Source of the DNA: Myxococcales bacterium
GTDB lineage: Bacteria; Myxococcota_A; Polyangia; Haliangiales; Haliangiaceae
Direction: 5' to 3'
DNA: 45,786 nt
NCBI GenBank assembly: GCA_028287115.1
Contig: JAQBQF010000163.1
Span: 1 to 45,786, forward strand
Shown: positions 32,593 through 41,184 of the stretch, piece after piece
How the letters are laid out: the number at the start of each line of letters is the position of its first letter
How positions within the stretch are numbered: position 1 is the first letter of the stretch
The notes under the pieces: model-generated
Databases searched by the model: none
Told to the model about the DNA's origin: nothing
Seen by the model: only the letters and a program-made list of their open reading frames with translations
Translations under genes and position numbers: made by a program

Positions 32593-33398
32593 AGGTCGCC
32601 TCCGGTGACGAACAGCGCCGCGGCGGAGATCACGAAGTCGAGGACGATCACGGCGAAGCTCGAGCCGATCACGGCCGCTGTCGTCGCCCAGCCCACGCCT
32701 TCGGAGCTGCCGCGCGCGCGCAGGCCGCAGTACCCCGCGACCACCGGAATCGCCGCGCCGTACGACACCGCCTTGCACAGCATCAAGATCAAGTGACGGC
32801 CACGCAGCAGCTGTAGATCGAAGAACAGGTGCGGGTTGACGCCAAATGTATAGAGCGCGGTGAGACCGCCCGCGCCGTACATCACGAGACCGCCGAGCGT
32901 CGTCAGCATGACGGTCATGATCACGGACGCCTTGAACCGCGGCACGATCAGGTAATCGATCGGCAGCACCCCGCTCATCCGCAAGGCATCGATCTGCTCG
33001 GTCACCTTCATCGACCCGATCTCCGCCGCGATGCCGGCACCGACCCGGGTCGCGAGCATCATCGCGGTCAGCGTCGGTCCGAAGTCCGAGACGATCAATC
33101 GCGCGAAGTTCGTGCCGACTTGCGAGTAGTCGCCGGTGATGCGGGCGAGCTGCGTGCACGCTTCGTAGGCCATCACCATCCCGATGAATCCGAGCGTGAC
33201 GACGATGAACACGACCGAGCGATTGCCGATCGCATACATCTGCCGTGCGACCTCGCCCTTGGGACCGTTGCGGCGCGACAGACCACGCCAGATGCCCGCG
33301 ATGGTGCCGACATAGACGAGCCATAGCTCGATCGCTGCGCGGCTCGCATCGACCACGGCGAGCCCGAGCCTCTCGATCCTGTGGGTGAGCCAGCTCAT
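32589..33398 (-). CDS. MlaE/YrbE-family permease (second copy)
   Basis: A 269-aa integral membrane protein with five or six helices. The MlaE signature RVGAGIAAEIGSMKVTEQID (about 124-143) is followed by Ala-Leu-Arg-Met-Ser-Gly. The start at ATG 33398 overlaps the preceding permease stop (ATGA), and the stop overlaps the ATPase start. It should pair with the other permease as a heterodimer or form its own transporter. The sequence upstream in the same frame is shadow. Confidence 0.93.
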   Translation of the reverse strand: MSWLTHRIERLGLAVVDASRAAIELWLVYVGTIAGIWRGLSRRNGPKGEVARQMYAIGNRSVVFIVVTLGFIGMVMAYEACTQLARITGDYSQVGTNFARLIVSDFGPTLTAMMLATRVGAGIAAEIGSMKVTEQIDALRMSGVLPIDYLIVPRFKASVIMTVMLTTLGGLVMYGAGGLTALYTFGVNPHLFFDLQLLRGRHLILMLCKAVSYGAAIPVVAGYCGLRARGSSEGVGWATTAAVIGSSFAVIVLDFVISAAALFVTGGDL

Positions 33399-34171
33399 GC
33401 GGTCAGGTATGTGATGAAGAAGTCGAGCAGCATGATCGAGACCGCAGAGGCGACAACCGCGGCGTTGACCGCGCGCCCCACACCGACCGCACCGCCGCGG
33501 ACGGTGATCCCGAAGTAACAGCTCGCAACGGCGATCGATCCACCGAACGCGATCGACTTGTAGATGCCGTGCAAGAAGTCGTACGGCTTCAGGTTGTCGG
33601 CGAACGAGTGATACATCGTCGACCAATCGATATCGAGCATCGCGCGACCGACCACAGATGCCCCGAGCAGCGCGACCAGGTCCCCGATCACGGTCAGCGC
33701 GACGAGCATCACGATCATCGCGAGGACCCGCGGTACGACGAGGAACCGGATCGGATCGATCGCGAGCGCGCGCAAGCCGTCGAGTTGCTCGGTGACCGTC
33801 ATCGTCGCGAGCTCGGCGGTGTTGTTCGCGCCGACCCGGCCCGAGAACATGAGCGCGATCAGGATCGGCCCGATCTCGCGGAGCACCGCATAGCCCGCAC
33901 CCCAGCCGGCAAGAGACGTGGCGCCGAGCTTCTTGACGAACGGACCGGTCTGCAGCGTCATCAGGCCACCCGCGAAGAATGCGGTGAGCACGACGATCGG
34001 CACCGAGCGGTTGCCCATCTTGTAGAGGTTCTTGAGCAGCTCGCGCCCGTCGATGCGCGGCGGCACGAGTGCTCGCAGCACCTGGCCGGTGACGACCAAG
34101 ATGCCGCCGACCTCCTGCGCGATCCGCACCGCGCCGACGCCGATGTTGGCCAACGCCTTCCCGCCGATCAT
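33395..34171 (-). CDS. MlaE/YrbE-family permease (first copy)
   Basis: A 258-aa membrane protein of the same family. It has GNRSVPIVVLTAFFAGGLMT, the family core RVGANNTAELATMTVTEQLD and FLVVPRVLAMIVM. It overlaps the upstream ATPase stop and the downstream permease start, each by ATGA. Two different permeases adjacent to each other recall the YrbEA/YrbEB pairs of actinobacterial Mce loci, whereas Mla systems of proteobacteria have only one. Confidence 0.93.
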   Translation of the reverse strand: MIGGKALANIGVGAVRIAQEVGGILVVTGQVLRALVPPRIDGRELLKNLYKMGNRSVPIVVLTAFFAGGLMTLQTGPFVKKLGATSLAGWGAGYAVLREIGPILIALMFSGRVGANNTAELATMTVTEQLDGLRALAIDPIRFLVVPRVLAMIVMLVALTVIGDLVALLGASVVGRAMLDIDWSTMYHSFADNLKPYDFLHGIYKSIAFGGSIAVASCYFGITVRGGAVGVGRAVNAAVVASAVSIMLLDFFITYLTA

Positions 34172-34926
34172 GGCGGGGCTCCGTCGTCGAGCGGGCCTTC
34201 GAGGTCGCCGCGCACGAACTGGCGGACGAGCGGATCGGGCGCATCGCGGATCGTCGCTGCGGGACCGCGGTAGATGATGTGCCCGCGATACAGGAACGCG
34301 ATCTCGTCGACGAATTGCGCGAGCGCCGCGACATCCGATGAGACCGCGAGCACGGTTGCGCCGGTCCGCGCGTGATCGTCGGCGAGCAGATCGTAGATCT
34401 TCTGCGTGGTCACCGGATCGAGGCCCGCCGTCGGCTCGTCGTAGATCACGATCTCCGCGTCGGCGACCGTCGCGCGGGCGATCCCGACGCGCTTCTTCAT
34501 GCCGCCCGACAGCTCGGTGGTCAGCTTGTGCTCGCTGCCCGCGAGGCCGACGGAGCGCAACCGCGACGCGACACGGGTCGCGACGTCGGGATATCCGCCA
34601 CGTTGCTCGAGCGGGAACGCGACGTTGCCGGCGACGTCGAGAAAATCGAACAGCGCGTAGTTCTGGAACAGCATGCCGATGCGTTTGCGCAGCTCGCCGA
34701 GCTCCGCTTCTCGCATCCCCACGATGTCCTTGCCGAGCACTTCGATCTGGCCGCGGTCGGGTGGCTCGAGCCCGCACAGGAGCTTGAGCAACACGCTCTT
34801 GCCGCAGGCGGCCGGGCCGATCAGGCCGAGCTTCGCGCCCTGGTCGAGATCGAGCGACACACCCGACAGGACGTCGCGCCGGCCGTAACGTTTGTGGACG
34901 CCTGCGAATCGGATCGCGGTCGTCAC
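34168..34926 (-). CDS. Mla/Mce-type ABC transporter ATPase with degenerate H-loop
   Basis: A 252-aa ATPase, GTG start overlapping the TPR-lipoprotein stop (GTGA). Walker A GPAACGKS (37-44), Q-loop Gln88, signature LSGGMKKR (139-146), Walker B IVIYDE (Asp163/Glu164). The H-loop reads AVSSDV, so Ser197 replaces the switch His found in the sister ATPase. If the two ATPases form a heterodimer, one of the two sites would be catalytically weakened, as in several asymmetric ABC transporters. The C-terminus is acidic and Pro-rich. Confidence 0.92.
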   Translation of the reverse strand: MTTAIRFAGVHKRYGRRDVLSGVSLDLDQGAKLGLIGPAACGKSVLLKLLCGLEPPDRGQIEVLGKDIVGMREAELGELRKRIGMLFQNYALFDFLDVAGNVAFPLEQRGGYPDVATRVASRLRSVGLAGSEHKLTTELSGGMKKRVGIARATVADAEIVIYDEPTAGLDPVTTQKIYDLLADDHARTGATVLAVSSDVAALAQFVDEIAFLYRGHIIYRGPAATIRDAPDPLVRQFVRGDLEGPLDDGAPP

Positions 34927-35966
34927 GTCGGCTCCTTGCAGGCGAATTCGATCGCGAGCGGCTGTGATCTCGCGATGTACTTCGAGTCCGCCTCGACCTC
35001 GCGCAACGCCCGCAACGTCTCACACACGCCGGCTCCATCGCGCGATTTCGCGAGCGTGACTGCGAGCTCGTACAGTGCGTCGTCCCGGAGGATCGACGCG
35101 GGATAGTGTTTCGGCAATTGTCGAAATGCCGCGGCCGCACCGGCGAGGTCGCCCAGGTCGTCGCGCAAGATCTTGCCGAGCTCGAGCTGCGCGTCGTCGA
35201 GCCAGATCGAGAAGTAGCTGCCGGCGCCGATCGCGACCTCGCGCGTGTTCAGTAGGGCGCGCAGTCGCTCCGCGGCACCTTTCGGATCGCCGAGCGCACG
35301 AGAGATTCGTGCCGCGTGCCAGCGGGCGTCGTCGCGGAGCCCGCTCGACGCGTAATCACTCGGGATCCGATCATAGAGCGCGCGTGCGCCCGCGAGGTTC
35401 GCGAGCTCGTGCTCGGTGAGATCGGCGAGCGACCACACGAGGTTGTCGGCGACCTGCGTCTCCGCGAGCGGCGTCAAGATCTTGGCCATCTGCTCCGCGA
35501 GTGCGTGGGGATCGCGCTTGCGCCCGTCTTCCAGCAGCGTGCGGAGCGCGTCGGCGGCGACCGGCTCGTCGGGCCAGTCGGTCACGGTCTTCCATAGGGC
35601 CGTCCAGGCCTCGACGATCTTGCCCTCGCGCAGCAGCAGCTCGCCGGCGCGGTACACGGCCGTCGACGCGGTCATCGGATCGTCGGCGACGCGCGGCGGA
35701 ATCGCGAGATAGACCTCGATCGCGGCGCGCGTTCGCCGGCCTCGTTCGAGCGCTTCACCTTCGCCGAGCAGCGCCTCCGAGCAGGCCGCCTGTGCGCGGC
35801 GCGCGGGCTTCAGCTGCCCGCACTTGGTCTGAGCGACGCGATAAGCCGCAACCGCGCCGTCGATATCGCCGGTGTCCGCGCGTGTGTCCGCGGTCTTGAG
35901 CTCGGACATCGTCGCGGGGGCAGAGCATCCGACGAGTACGATCAGTGCCAGCGCAAACCAGCGCAT
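34923..35966 (-). CDS. TPR-type lipoprotein
   Basis: A 347-aa exported protein: signal [14 protein letters not shown] with a lipobox ending at Cys14. From about residue 20 it is made of helical repeats of the tetratricopeptide kind (for example DTGDIDGAVAAYRVAQTKC, DLGDLAGAAAAFRQLPKHYP). It is probably an outer-membrane-tethered adaptor. Start ATG 35966 overlaps the ltaE stop as TGATG; a GTG three bases earlier is also possible. It lies directly upstream of the ABC genes, so a role in the lipid-transport complex is likely. Confidence 0.82.
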   Translation of the reverse strand: MRWFALALIVLVGCSAPATMSELKTADTRADTGDIDGAVAAYRVAQTKCGQLKPARRAQAACSEALLGEGEALERGRRTRAAIEVYLAIPPRVADDPMTASTAVYRAGELLLREGKIVEAWTALWKTVTDWPDEPVAADALRTLLEDGRKRDPHALAEQMAKILTPLAETQVADNLVWSLADLTEHELANLAGARALYDRIPSDYASSGLRDDARWHAARISRALGDPKGAAERLRALLNTREVAIGAGSYFSIWLDDAQLELGKILRDDLGDLAGAAAAFRQLPKHYPASILRDDALYELAVTLAKSRDGAGVCETLRALREVEADSKYIARSQPLAIEFACKEPT

Positions 35967-36997
35967 CACAGCGTCGCGGCGAGCTCCGCGATCACGTGGG
36001 CCGCGCGCATCGCGCCTGCGCGATCGACGTCGAGGTGTGTCACGGCGCGAATTCGCATCGCGCCCGCGGTTCCGAGGAACACGCCCTTCGCCTTCGCGGG
36101 CGTGACGATCGCATCCGGCGTGCCGCGCTCGAGATCGATCATCACGATGTTGGTCTGCACGCTGCCGAGGTCGACCTTCAAGCCTTTGACGTTCGCGAGG
36201 ACCTCGGCCATCGCGCGTGCGTTCGCGTGATCTTCACCGAGCCGCGATCGGTTGTGCTCGAGCGCGTAGAGTCCCGCCGCCGCGAGGATCCCGGCCTGGC
36301 GCATGCCGCCGCCGTACATCTTGCGGAACCGATGACACGCCTTGACGAGCGCACGCGAGCCCGCGACGAGCGAGCCGACCGGCGCACCTAAGCCCTTCGA
36401 TAAGCACACACTGATCGAGTCGAACCCGGCGGCGAGCTGCTTCTCGGTCGCTCCGGTCGCGACGGCGGCGTTCCAGATTCGCGCGCCGTCGAGGTGCGCG
36501 AGCATCCCGAGCTCGTGGGTTGCGGCGATCACCTCCGCGAGCTGCGTGCGGTCCCAGCAGATGCCGCCCGCCATGTTGTGCGTGTTCTCGACCGCGACCA
36601 CGCGCGTCGCCGCTTGATACGGATCGACCGCCTTGAAGGCGAGCCGCACCTCCGCGGCCGTGAATCGCCCGTCGGTACCAACCATCGAGGTCTGCGCACC
36701 CGCGAGCGCCGCGAGTGCGCCGGACTCGTGTCGCCAGCAGTGCGCACCGCGCCCGATGATCACCTCGTCGCCGTGTCGCGTGTGCGCGCGCAAGGCGATC
36801 TGGTTTGCCATCGTGCCGCTCGGCACGAACAGCGCCGCCTCGGTCCCGACGATCTCGGCGACGCGCTCTTGCAGCTGCTTGACCGTCGGATCTTCGCCAT
36901 AGACGTCATCGCCGACCTCGGCCTCGGCCATCGCCTTGCGCATCGCCGGGGAGGGTCGGGTCACCGTGTCGCTTCGCAGATCCACAAGCGCTGCCAT
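35966..36997 (-). CDS. ltaE: Low-specificity L-threonine aldolase
   Basis: A 343-aa PLP enzyme of the threonine-aldolase family that cleaves L-threonine or L-allo-threonine to glycine and acetaldehyde. The N-terminal [18 protein letters not shown], the [11 protein letters not shown] element and the PLP-binding [14 protein letters not shown] (Lys201) are all present, as is [11 protein letters not shown]. It is the first gene of the overlapping operon with the Mla-like genes and has no metabolic partner nearby. Only 48 bp separate it from the upstream gene, and that gap contains an intrinsic-terminator-like hairpin. Confidence 0.95.
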   Translation of the reverse strand: MAALVDLRSDTVTRPSPAMRKAMAEAEVGDDVYGEDPTVKQLQERVAEIVGTEAALFVPSGTMANQIALRAHTRHGDEVIIGRGAHCWRHESGALAALAGAQTSMVGTDGRFTAAEVRLAFKAVDPYQAATRVVAVENTHNMAGGICWDRTQLAEVIAATHELGMLAHLDGARIWNAAVATGATEKQLAAGFDSISVCLSKGLGAPVGSLVAGSRALVKACHRFRKMYGGGMRQAGILAAAGLYALEHNRSRLGEDHANARAMAEVLANVKGLKVDLGSVQTNIVMIDLERGTPDAIVTPAKAKGVFLGTAGAMRIRAVTHLDVDRAGAMRAAHVIAELAATL

Positions 36998-37012
36998 GGC
37001 GCGAGCCTAGCT

Positions 37013-37045
37013 CGAAAATTCGCCCGCGGATGCCGGTTACGGGCG
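37013..37045 (-). terminator. Intrinsic terminator between the 152-aa gene and ltaE
   Basis: On the minus strand CGCCCG (37045-37040) pairs with CGGGCG (37026-37021) across a 13-nt loop and is followed by AATTTTC. It begins one base after the stop codon of the secreted 152-aa protein and ends 15 bp before the ltaE start. Transcription of ltaE must therefore begin inside or read through it. Confidence 0.6.
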
Positions 37046-37504
37046 CTAGGGAGTCGGACTGATGTGCGGACCTTCGTCCTTCGGGGGCTCGGGCTTGGCC
37101 GGTTCTTTGTCTTTCGGCGCCTCCGGGTCTTTCTTTGGCGCCGGCACCGGGGCGGGCGAGCCGAGCTCGGCACGCAGCTTGCGCTCGAGCCGCCCGAGCA
37201 TCTCGATCTCCACCCACGACGGACGGTCCTCGATCGCGATCACGAAGCGGACTTGATGATGGCCGTCCCTGACGACCTCGATCACCTCGAGCGAACCGCG
37301 AAATGTCTTCTTCTCCTCGCGGAACTCGAACAGCACGTATCCGGCGTCGCTATCCTTCTCGATCATCTTGAGGCGCTCGTCGACGCGGATGAACCGTACA
37401 GCCGTCGCGAAGGCCGGTTCGCGTTGATACGCGAGCGTCTTCTCCGATCGCGCGAACGCGGGAGCCGAGACGGCGAGCACGAAGGCAAGGGCGCAGAGGC
37501 GCAT
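37046..37504 (-). CDS. Secreted protein of unknown function, 152 aa
   Basis: An exported protein: signal MRLCALAFVLAVSAPAFA with cleavage after Ala-Phe-Ala. A folded domain of about 100 aa (alternating beta strands, with VLFEFREEKKTFRG and HQVRFVIAIEDRPSWVEIEM) is followed by a Pro/Lys/Glu-rich tail from residue 118. I do not recognise the domain. The upstream flippase-like gene ends 13 bp before its start, so it is probably the last gene of the PHP-UPF0104 transcript, closed by the hairpin at 37013-37045. Confidence 0.78.
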   Translation of the reverse strand: MRLCALAFVLAVSAPAFARSEKTLAYQREPAFATAVRFIRVDERLKMIEKDSDAGYVLFEFREEKKTFRGSLEVIEVVRDGHHQVRFVIAIEDRPSWVEIEMLGRLERKLRAELGSPAPVPAPKKDPEAPKDKEPAKPEPPKDEGPHISPTP

Positions 37505-37517
37505 GCCCGGATCGTCG

Positions 37518-38603
37518 CTACTTCGGGTCTTCGGTTCCAGTTTTTCGAGCGGTCCACAGATCGTGCAGCGAGACCCACGGCGAGGCCAGGCCGACGAGTC
37601 CCATCCCGACGTACCAGAGGACCTGGGTCAGGTAGTGCAGGTTCGCAAACGCGAACGTCATGCCATAGAGCGGCGTGCCCTTGGTCTTGGCATCGACGCC
37701 GAGATACAGCGACAGGCCCAAGAGCGTGAACCACTGGAACTGCCCGACGAGGCCGGGCGAGTTCGGCAACGTGATGCCAACCGCGACGAGGCCCATCGTC
37801 GCGAACGCGGCGATCACCGAGATGTCGAAGCCGACTGCGTGCGCGGTGGGGGAGGCGGCGGCAAAGCCGTGCGCGAGCACGTAGACCCCGAGCCCATTCG
37901 CGCCCCAGTACACGACGCTCCACGCCAAGAACGCCAGCATGTTCTTGCGGTCGCGAAGCGCGTCGAATCCGCGGACCATCTCGAGACCCTTGCGCTCGAG
38001 CGCGGCGCCGAGCCGTGGCGAGATCAGCGGAACCAGGGTCAGCCGCGCGAAGAACTTCACGGTCTTCTCGGGCCACCGCAGCGCAAATAGTAGGCCGACG
38101 AGCGCGACCGTGAACACCGCGAGCGCGGCGTACGCGGTTGCCATCATCCAGCGCGGAGACGCCGGCCCGCGCAGCGAGAAGAACGCGCAGAACACGAACA
38201 GCGAGATCAGCAGACCATCGACGATCCGCTCGACCGCGACGGTGCCGAGCGCCGCCGACGCCGAGATGCCGCGCTTGCGTAGGAGGCCGGGCCGCACGAA
38301 CTCACCGAGCCGCGCGGGCAGGGCGAGGATCGCCATGAAGCCGACCGACGAGATCGCGAGGAGCGGCCCGGCCGGAATCTTCACCCCGAGCGGAGCGAGT
38401 AAGTTGTTCCACCGCAACGAACGGCAGAGGTGCATCACGATCAGGAGCGCGACATAGCCGACGAGGTACGGCGCGAACGCGCTCATGTCGAGCGAGCCGA
38501 GCGCGTTGGAGACTTGCTCCCGCGTCTCGTGATCGGGCCAGATCAGCCACAAGCACAGCGCGAGCATGCCGAAGGACAGCAGTAGATTGATCGCGAGCTT
38601 CAT
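37518..38603 (-). CDS. UPF0104 / lysylphosphatidylglycerol-synthase-TM-type membrane protein
   Basis: A 361-aa protein with about eight membrane helices. The start at ATG 38603 overlaps the stop of the PHP gene (ATGA). The pattern fits the lysylphosphatidylglycerol synthetase transmembrane (AglD-like) family: [39 protein letters not shown] and a later [14 protein letters not shown]. The catalytic C-terminal domain of MprF is absent, so it is likely a lipid or lipid-linked-sugar flippase or transporter. Its substrate is unknown. Confidence 0.88.
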   Translation of the reverse strand: MKLAINLLLSFGMLALCLWLIWPDHETREQVSNALGSLDMSAFAPYLVGYVALLIVMHLCRSLRWNNLLAPLGVKIPAGPLLAISSVGFMAILALPARLGEFVRPGLLRKRGISASAALGTVAVERIVDGLLISLFVFCAFFSLRGPASPRWMMATAYAALAVFTVALVGLLFALRWPEKTVKFFARLTLVPLISPRLGAALERKGLEMVRGFDALRDRKNMLAFLAWSVVYWGANGLGVYVLAHGFAAASPTAHAVGFDISVIAAFATMGLVAVGITLPNSPGLVGQFQWFTLLGLSLYLGVDAKTKGTPLYGMTFAFANLHYLTQVLWYVGMGLVGLASPWVSLHDLWTARKTGTEDPK

Positions 38604-39316
38604 GCGTCGGGGAGCTCGCCGGCGAGGATGGCTCGAGGCGCGTGATCGAATAACCGCACCACCGCTGCATGGCCGAGCTTCTTGTCGATCCACGACAGAC
38701 CTGCGGTCGCTTGCTGCAGATCGCCGAGCTGGTGGGCGTCGGTCGCGACGGCTACTGCGAGCCCGATCTCGAGGAGGTGCCGGGCCGCTTTCATCTCGCG
38801 CTTGCCGTGGAAGCCGCCGACCGCTCCGAGATCGACGACGAACGCGCAGTGCCGGCGCAGCTGAGTCGCGAGCCCGTCGTTATCCCACAGCGCGTGATAA
38901 CGCTCGGGATGCGCGAGCACAGGCAGCTTTCCTGCCATCCGAAACTTGAACAGCTGATCGATCATCCCGGGCGGCATCAGCGGCGGAGGGATTTCGACCA
39001 GGAATGCAACAGTTCCTTTGTAGCCAGGGATCGTGTTGTCCTGCGCGCGACGATAAAACACATCGTCCCACATGTTCTCGGCCGCGAGCCGCAGCGTCGG
39101 ATGATGTGGCTTGCGAAGTTTCTCTAGCTCCGCGTACGTGCTCTCGACCAGGTCCCACGCCGGCAGATACTGTGCGGACTTTTGATGCGGAGTTACGCAC
39201 TGCTCGGTGATGCCAAGGGCCGCCAAGCCGTCCAGCAACGCGATCGCGGTCGCTTGGTCGGGAGCGCCGTCGTCGAGGCCGAACAGCACGTGGCTGTGGA
39301 GATCGACGTAGCCCAT
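38600..39316 (-). CDS. PHP-domain phosphoesterase, CpsB/YwqE-like
   Basis: A 238-aa metal-dependent enzyme of the PHP superfamily, close to the tyrosine phosphatases of capsule loci. Metal ligands visible are His7/His9 in [14 protein letters not shown], His44 in VTPHQK, Glu80 in LAAENMWDD, His in [11 protein letters not shown] and Asp/His in [14 protein letters not shown] 39316 gives the usual N-terminus; ATG 39349 would add 11 residues. It is translationally coupled to the UPF0104 protein, which suggests a lipid or polysaccharide step at the envelope. Confidence 0.87.
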   Translation of the reverse strand: MGYVDLHSHVLFGLDDGAPDQATAIALLDGLAALGITEQCVTPHQKSAQYLPAWDLVESTYAELEKLRKPHHPTLRLAAENMWDDVFYRRAQDNTIPGYKGTVAFLVEIPPPLMPPGMIDQLFKFRMAGKLPVLAHPERYHALWDNDGLATQLRRHCAFVVDLGAVGGFHGKREMKAARHLLEIGLAVAVATDAHQLGDLQQATAGLSWIDKKLGHAAVVRLFDHAPRAILAGELPDA

Positions 39317-39413
39317 GGGTTTGCGGTGTATCGCAGGCGGGCTGTCCATAGCAAATGAGCCCAAGTCCCGACCAAGTGGGCGAGAATAGGGCCGCCCGAT
39401 ACCTTCGTCCTCA

Positions 39414-39479
39414 TTGCTCGCCGGGATCGTGCGTGTTAATGATCGAAGAGCCCGGGAAGCCGGGCAAAAGGAACGTTTC
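39414..39479 (+). promoter_or_regulatory. Leader of the first coiled-coil gene: possible promoter and hairpin
   Basis: A weak promoter candidate (TTGCTC at 39414-39419, TTAATG at 39436-39441, 16-bp gap) is followed by a GC hairpin. GCCCGG (39450-39455) pairs with CCGGGC (39460-39465) around a GAAG tetraloop. The ribosome-binding site AAAGGA lies immediately after the stem. The hairpin is well placed to affect translation; the promoter match is poor. Confidence 0.3.
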
Positions 39480-40259
39480 ATGGCCCAAGGCGAGAAGCGC
39501 GAGAATTCAGTCTTGTTCTCTCTACGGGAGCTCCGCCAGATCGAGGAGAACCGCGTACAAGAGGAAGAGCACGCCGTCCGCAGTGCGGAAGAGCAGCGGA
39601 TGCGTGCGCAGCAAGAGGCCGAGCGCATTCGCCGCGAGGCAGAAGAAGCCAAGATCCGCGAAGAGCGCGATCACCATCGCTCGATCGAAGATGCACGGCT
39701 GGCGCAAGAGCGCGAGGCTCGGATGCGCGTCGAGTCGGCGCATGCGGCCGAACAAGCTCGCCAGCAGGCGGCGCTCGAGCAGCAGCGCCTCCAGCAGGAG
39801 ATGGAGCTGCGCCGCGCCGATATCGCGAAGAAGCGTCCGACCTGGATGCTCGTCGTGACCGGATTCGCGATCGTCGCTGCGATCGGTCTCGTGATCTTCG
39901 CGATCCAGCGCAAGAACGCGTCCGACGAAGCGGAACGCAAGCAGGAGATCGCGGAGCGCGCCGCGGCTGCCGCCGTCAAGGACGCCGCCGAGGCGAAAGA
40001 GAAGCTCGAAAAGGTCGAGAAGGACATGGACGACATCACCACGCGCGTCGACAAGGCGGTCAACGACCTCGCCATCGCGCAGAACGATGCCGACCGTTCA
40101 CAGGCTCGCGCGAAGCTCGCCCAGCTCCAGCAGGAGCAGGCCGAGATGCGTTCACGCGTCGCGGCAGCCAAGGCCGCGGCCGAGCGCGCCGAGCGCAACA
40201 AGGGCGTCCACCTCAGCAAGGAATGCCTCGAGAATCCGCTCGCCAAGGGCTGCAGCTAG
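39480..40259 (+). CDS. Coiled-coil single-span membrane protein, paralog 1
   Basis: A 259-aa protein starting after an AAAGGA site. A long charged coiled coil (about 15-115, Glu/Arg/Gln-rich) is followed by a signature AKKRPTWMLVVTG leading into one membrane helix (about 122-142). A second coiled coil (about 145-245) and a short C-terminal segment with two Cys complete it. The first coil is expected in the cytoplasm and the second in the periplasm. The next gene is a paralog of the same architecture. I do not recognise the family; a scaffold linking cytoplasm and periplasm is an inference. Confidence 0.83.
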   Translation: MAQGEKRENSVLFSLRELRQIEENRVQEEEHAVRSAEEQRMRAQQEAERIRREAEEAKIREERDHHRSIEDARLAQEREARMRVESAHAAEQARQQAALEQQRLQQEMELRRADIAKKRPTWMLVVTGFAIVAAIGLVIFAIQRKNASDEAERKQEIAERAAAAAVKDAAEAKEKLEKVEKDMDDITTRVDKAVNDLAIAQNDADRSQARAKLAQLQQEQAEMRSRVAAAKAAAERAERNKGVHLSKECLENPLAKGCS

Positions 40260-40280
40260 CGGTCACCTAGCGTGACGATC

Positions 40281-40310
40281 CGGCGCCCGGCATCTGCCTG
40301 GCGCCGTTTT
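40281..40310 (+). terminator. Rho-independent terminator after paralog 1
   Basis: CGGCGCC (40281-40287) pairs with GGCGCCG (40300-40306) over a 12-nt loop and is followed by TTTT. It lies 22 bp after the stop codon and separates the two paralogous genes, so the second copy probably has its own promoter within 40311-40398. Confidence 0.7.
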
Positions 40311-40398
40311 CAGTTTCGGCGCGGGACACCCTCGATCGCCCGATCCTTGGGACGACAAAAACCCTGCAATCGCTGCTGCGAACCGCTGTCTACCCGGC

Positions 40399-41175
40399 AT
40401 GCAGGAACGACGGATCGAAGCATCGGTGATGACCTCGTTGCACGAGCTGCGCGCGATCGAGCAGGAACGAATCGCCGACGAGCACAAGGCGATCGAAGAC
40501 GCGCGAATTGTCGAAGCTGCGGCACGCGAGCTCGCGGACAGGCAACGCGTCGAGGCGGCGGAAGCCCGCGAACGCGCCGTGCGCGAAGAGCAACTACGGA
40601 TCGAACAGGCTCGGATCGCCGCCGAACGTGAAGCATGGCTACGGATCGAGGCGGTCGAGGCGACGGAGCGCGCGCGTCACGCCGCGGCGCTCGAGGCTCG
40701 GAGGATCGAGCAGGAGGCCGAGCTTCGCCGCGCCGAGGTCGCGAAGAAGCGGCCGACCTGGATGCTCGCCGTCACGGGAATCGCCGTACTCGCGGCCTTT
40801 GCGCTCGCCTGGTTCGCGATCGATAGCGCCAAGCAATCGCAGATCGCGATCGACAAGCGAACGACCGCGGAGCATGCGGCGTCCGCCGCTCGACAGGAGT
40901 CGGAGAAGGCTCGCGTCGAGCTCGAGCGTGTCGCGCGCGAGCTCGCGGATATCGACGCAAGCCTGAGCGCGGCACAGCACCGTCTCGATATCGCGGTGAC
41001 ACGAGCGGAACAGGAGCGAGCTCAAAGAGAGCTGGGTCAGATCCGCAAGAATCGGCAGGAGCTCGAGCAGCGGATCAGGGACGAGCAACAGCGGCAGCGA
41101 GACATCGAGCGCAAGAAAGGCTTCGACGCGCGCGAGTGCGCGAAGACCCCGCTCGGTTGCATGGACCGCAAGTAA
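40399..41175 (+). CDS. Coiled-coil single-span membrane protein, paralog 2
   Basis: A 258-aa protein, or 248 aa from the internal ATG at 40429. It shares with paralog 1 the order coiled coil, AKKRPTWMLAVTG, membrane helix (about 126-145), second coiled coil, two C-terminal Cys. It also shares the LRELR/LHELR-like N-terminus, so this is a tandem duplication that has since diverged. Its stop lies 9 bp from that of the convergent lipoprotein gene. Function unknown. Confidence 0.82.
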   Translation: MQERRIEASVMTSLHELRAIEQERIADEHKAIEDARIVEAAARELADRQRVEAAEARERAVREEQLRIEQARIAAEREAWLRIEAVEATERARHAAALEARRIEQEAELRRAEVAKKRPTWMLAVTGIAVLAAFALAWFAIDSAKQSQIAIDKRTTAEHAASAARQESEKARVELERVARELADIDASLSAAQHRLDIAVTRAEQERAQRELGQIRKNRQELEQRIRDEQQRQRDIERKKGFDARECAKTPLGCMDRK

Positions 41176-41184
41176 CCGTTCGAG

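Noticed and set aside
32592..35140. Long N-terminal extensions of the two permease frames and the MlaF-like frame
   Set aside because: The extensions are Arg-rich shadows of the neighbouring genes. The ATGA overlaps and family N-termini fix the starts at 32592, 33398 and 34171.
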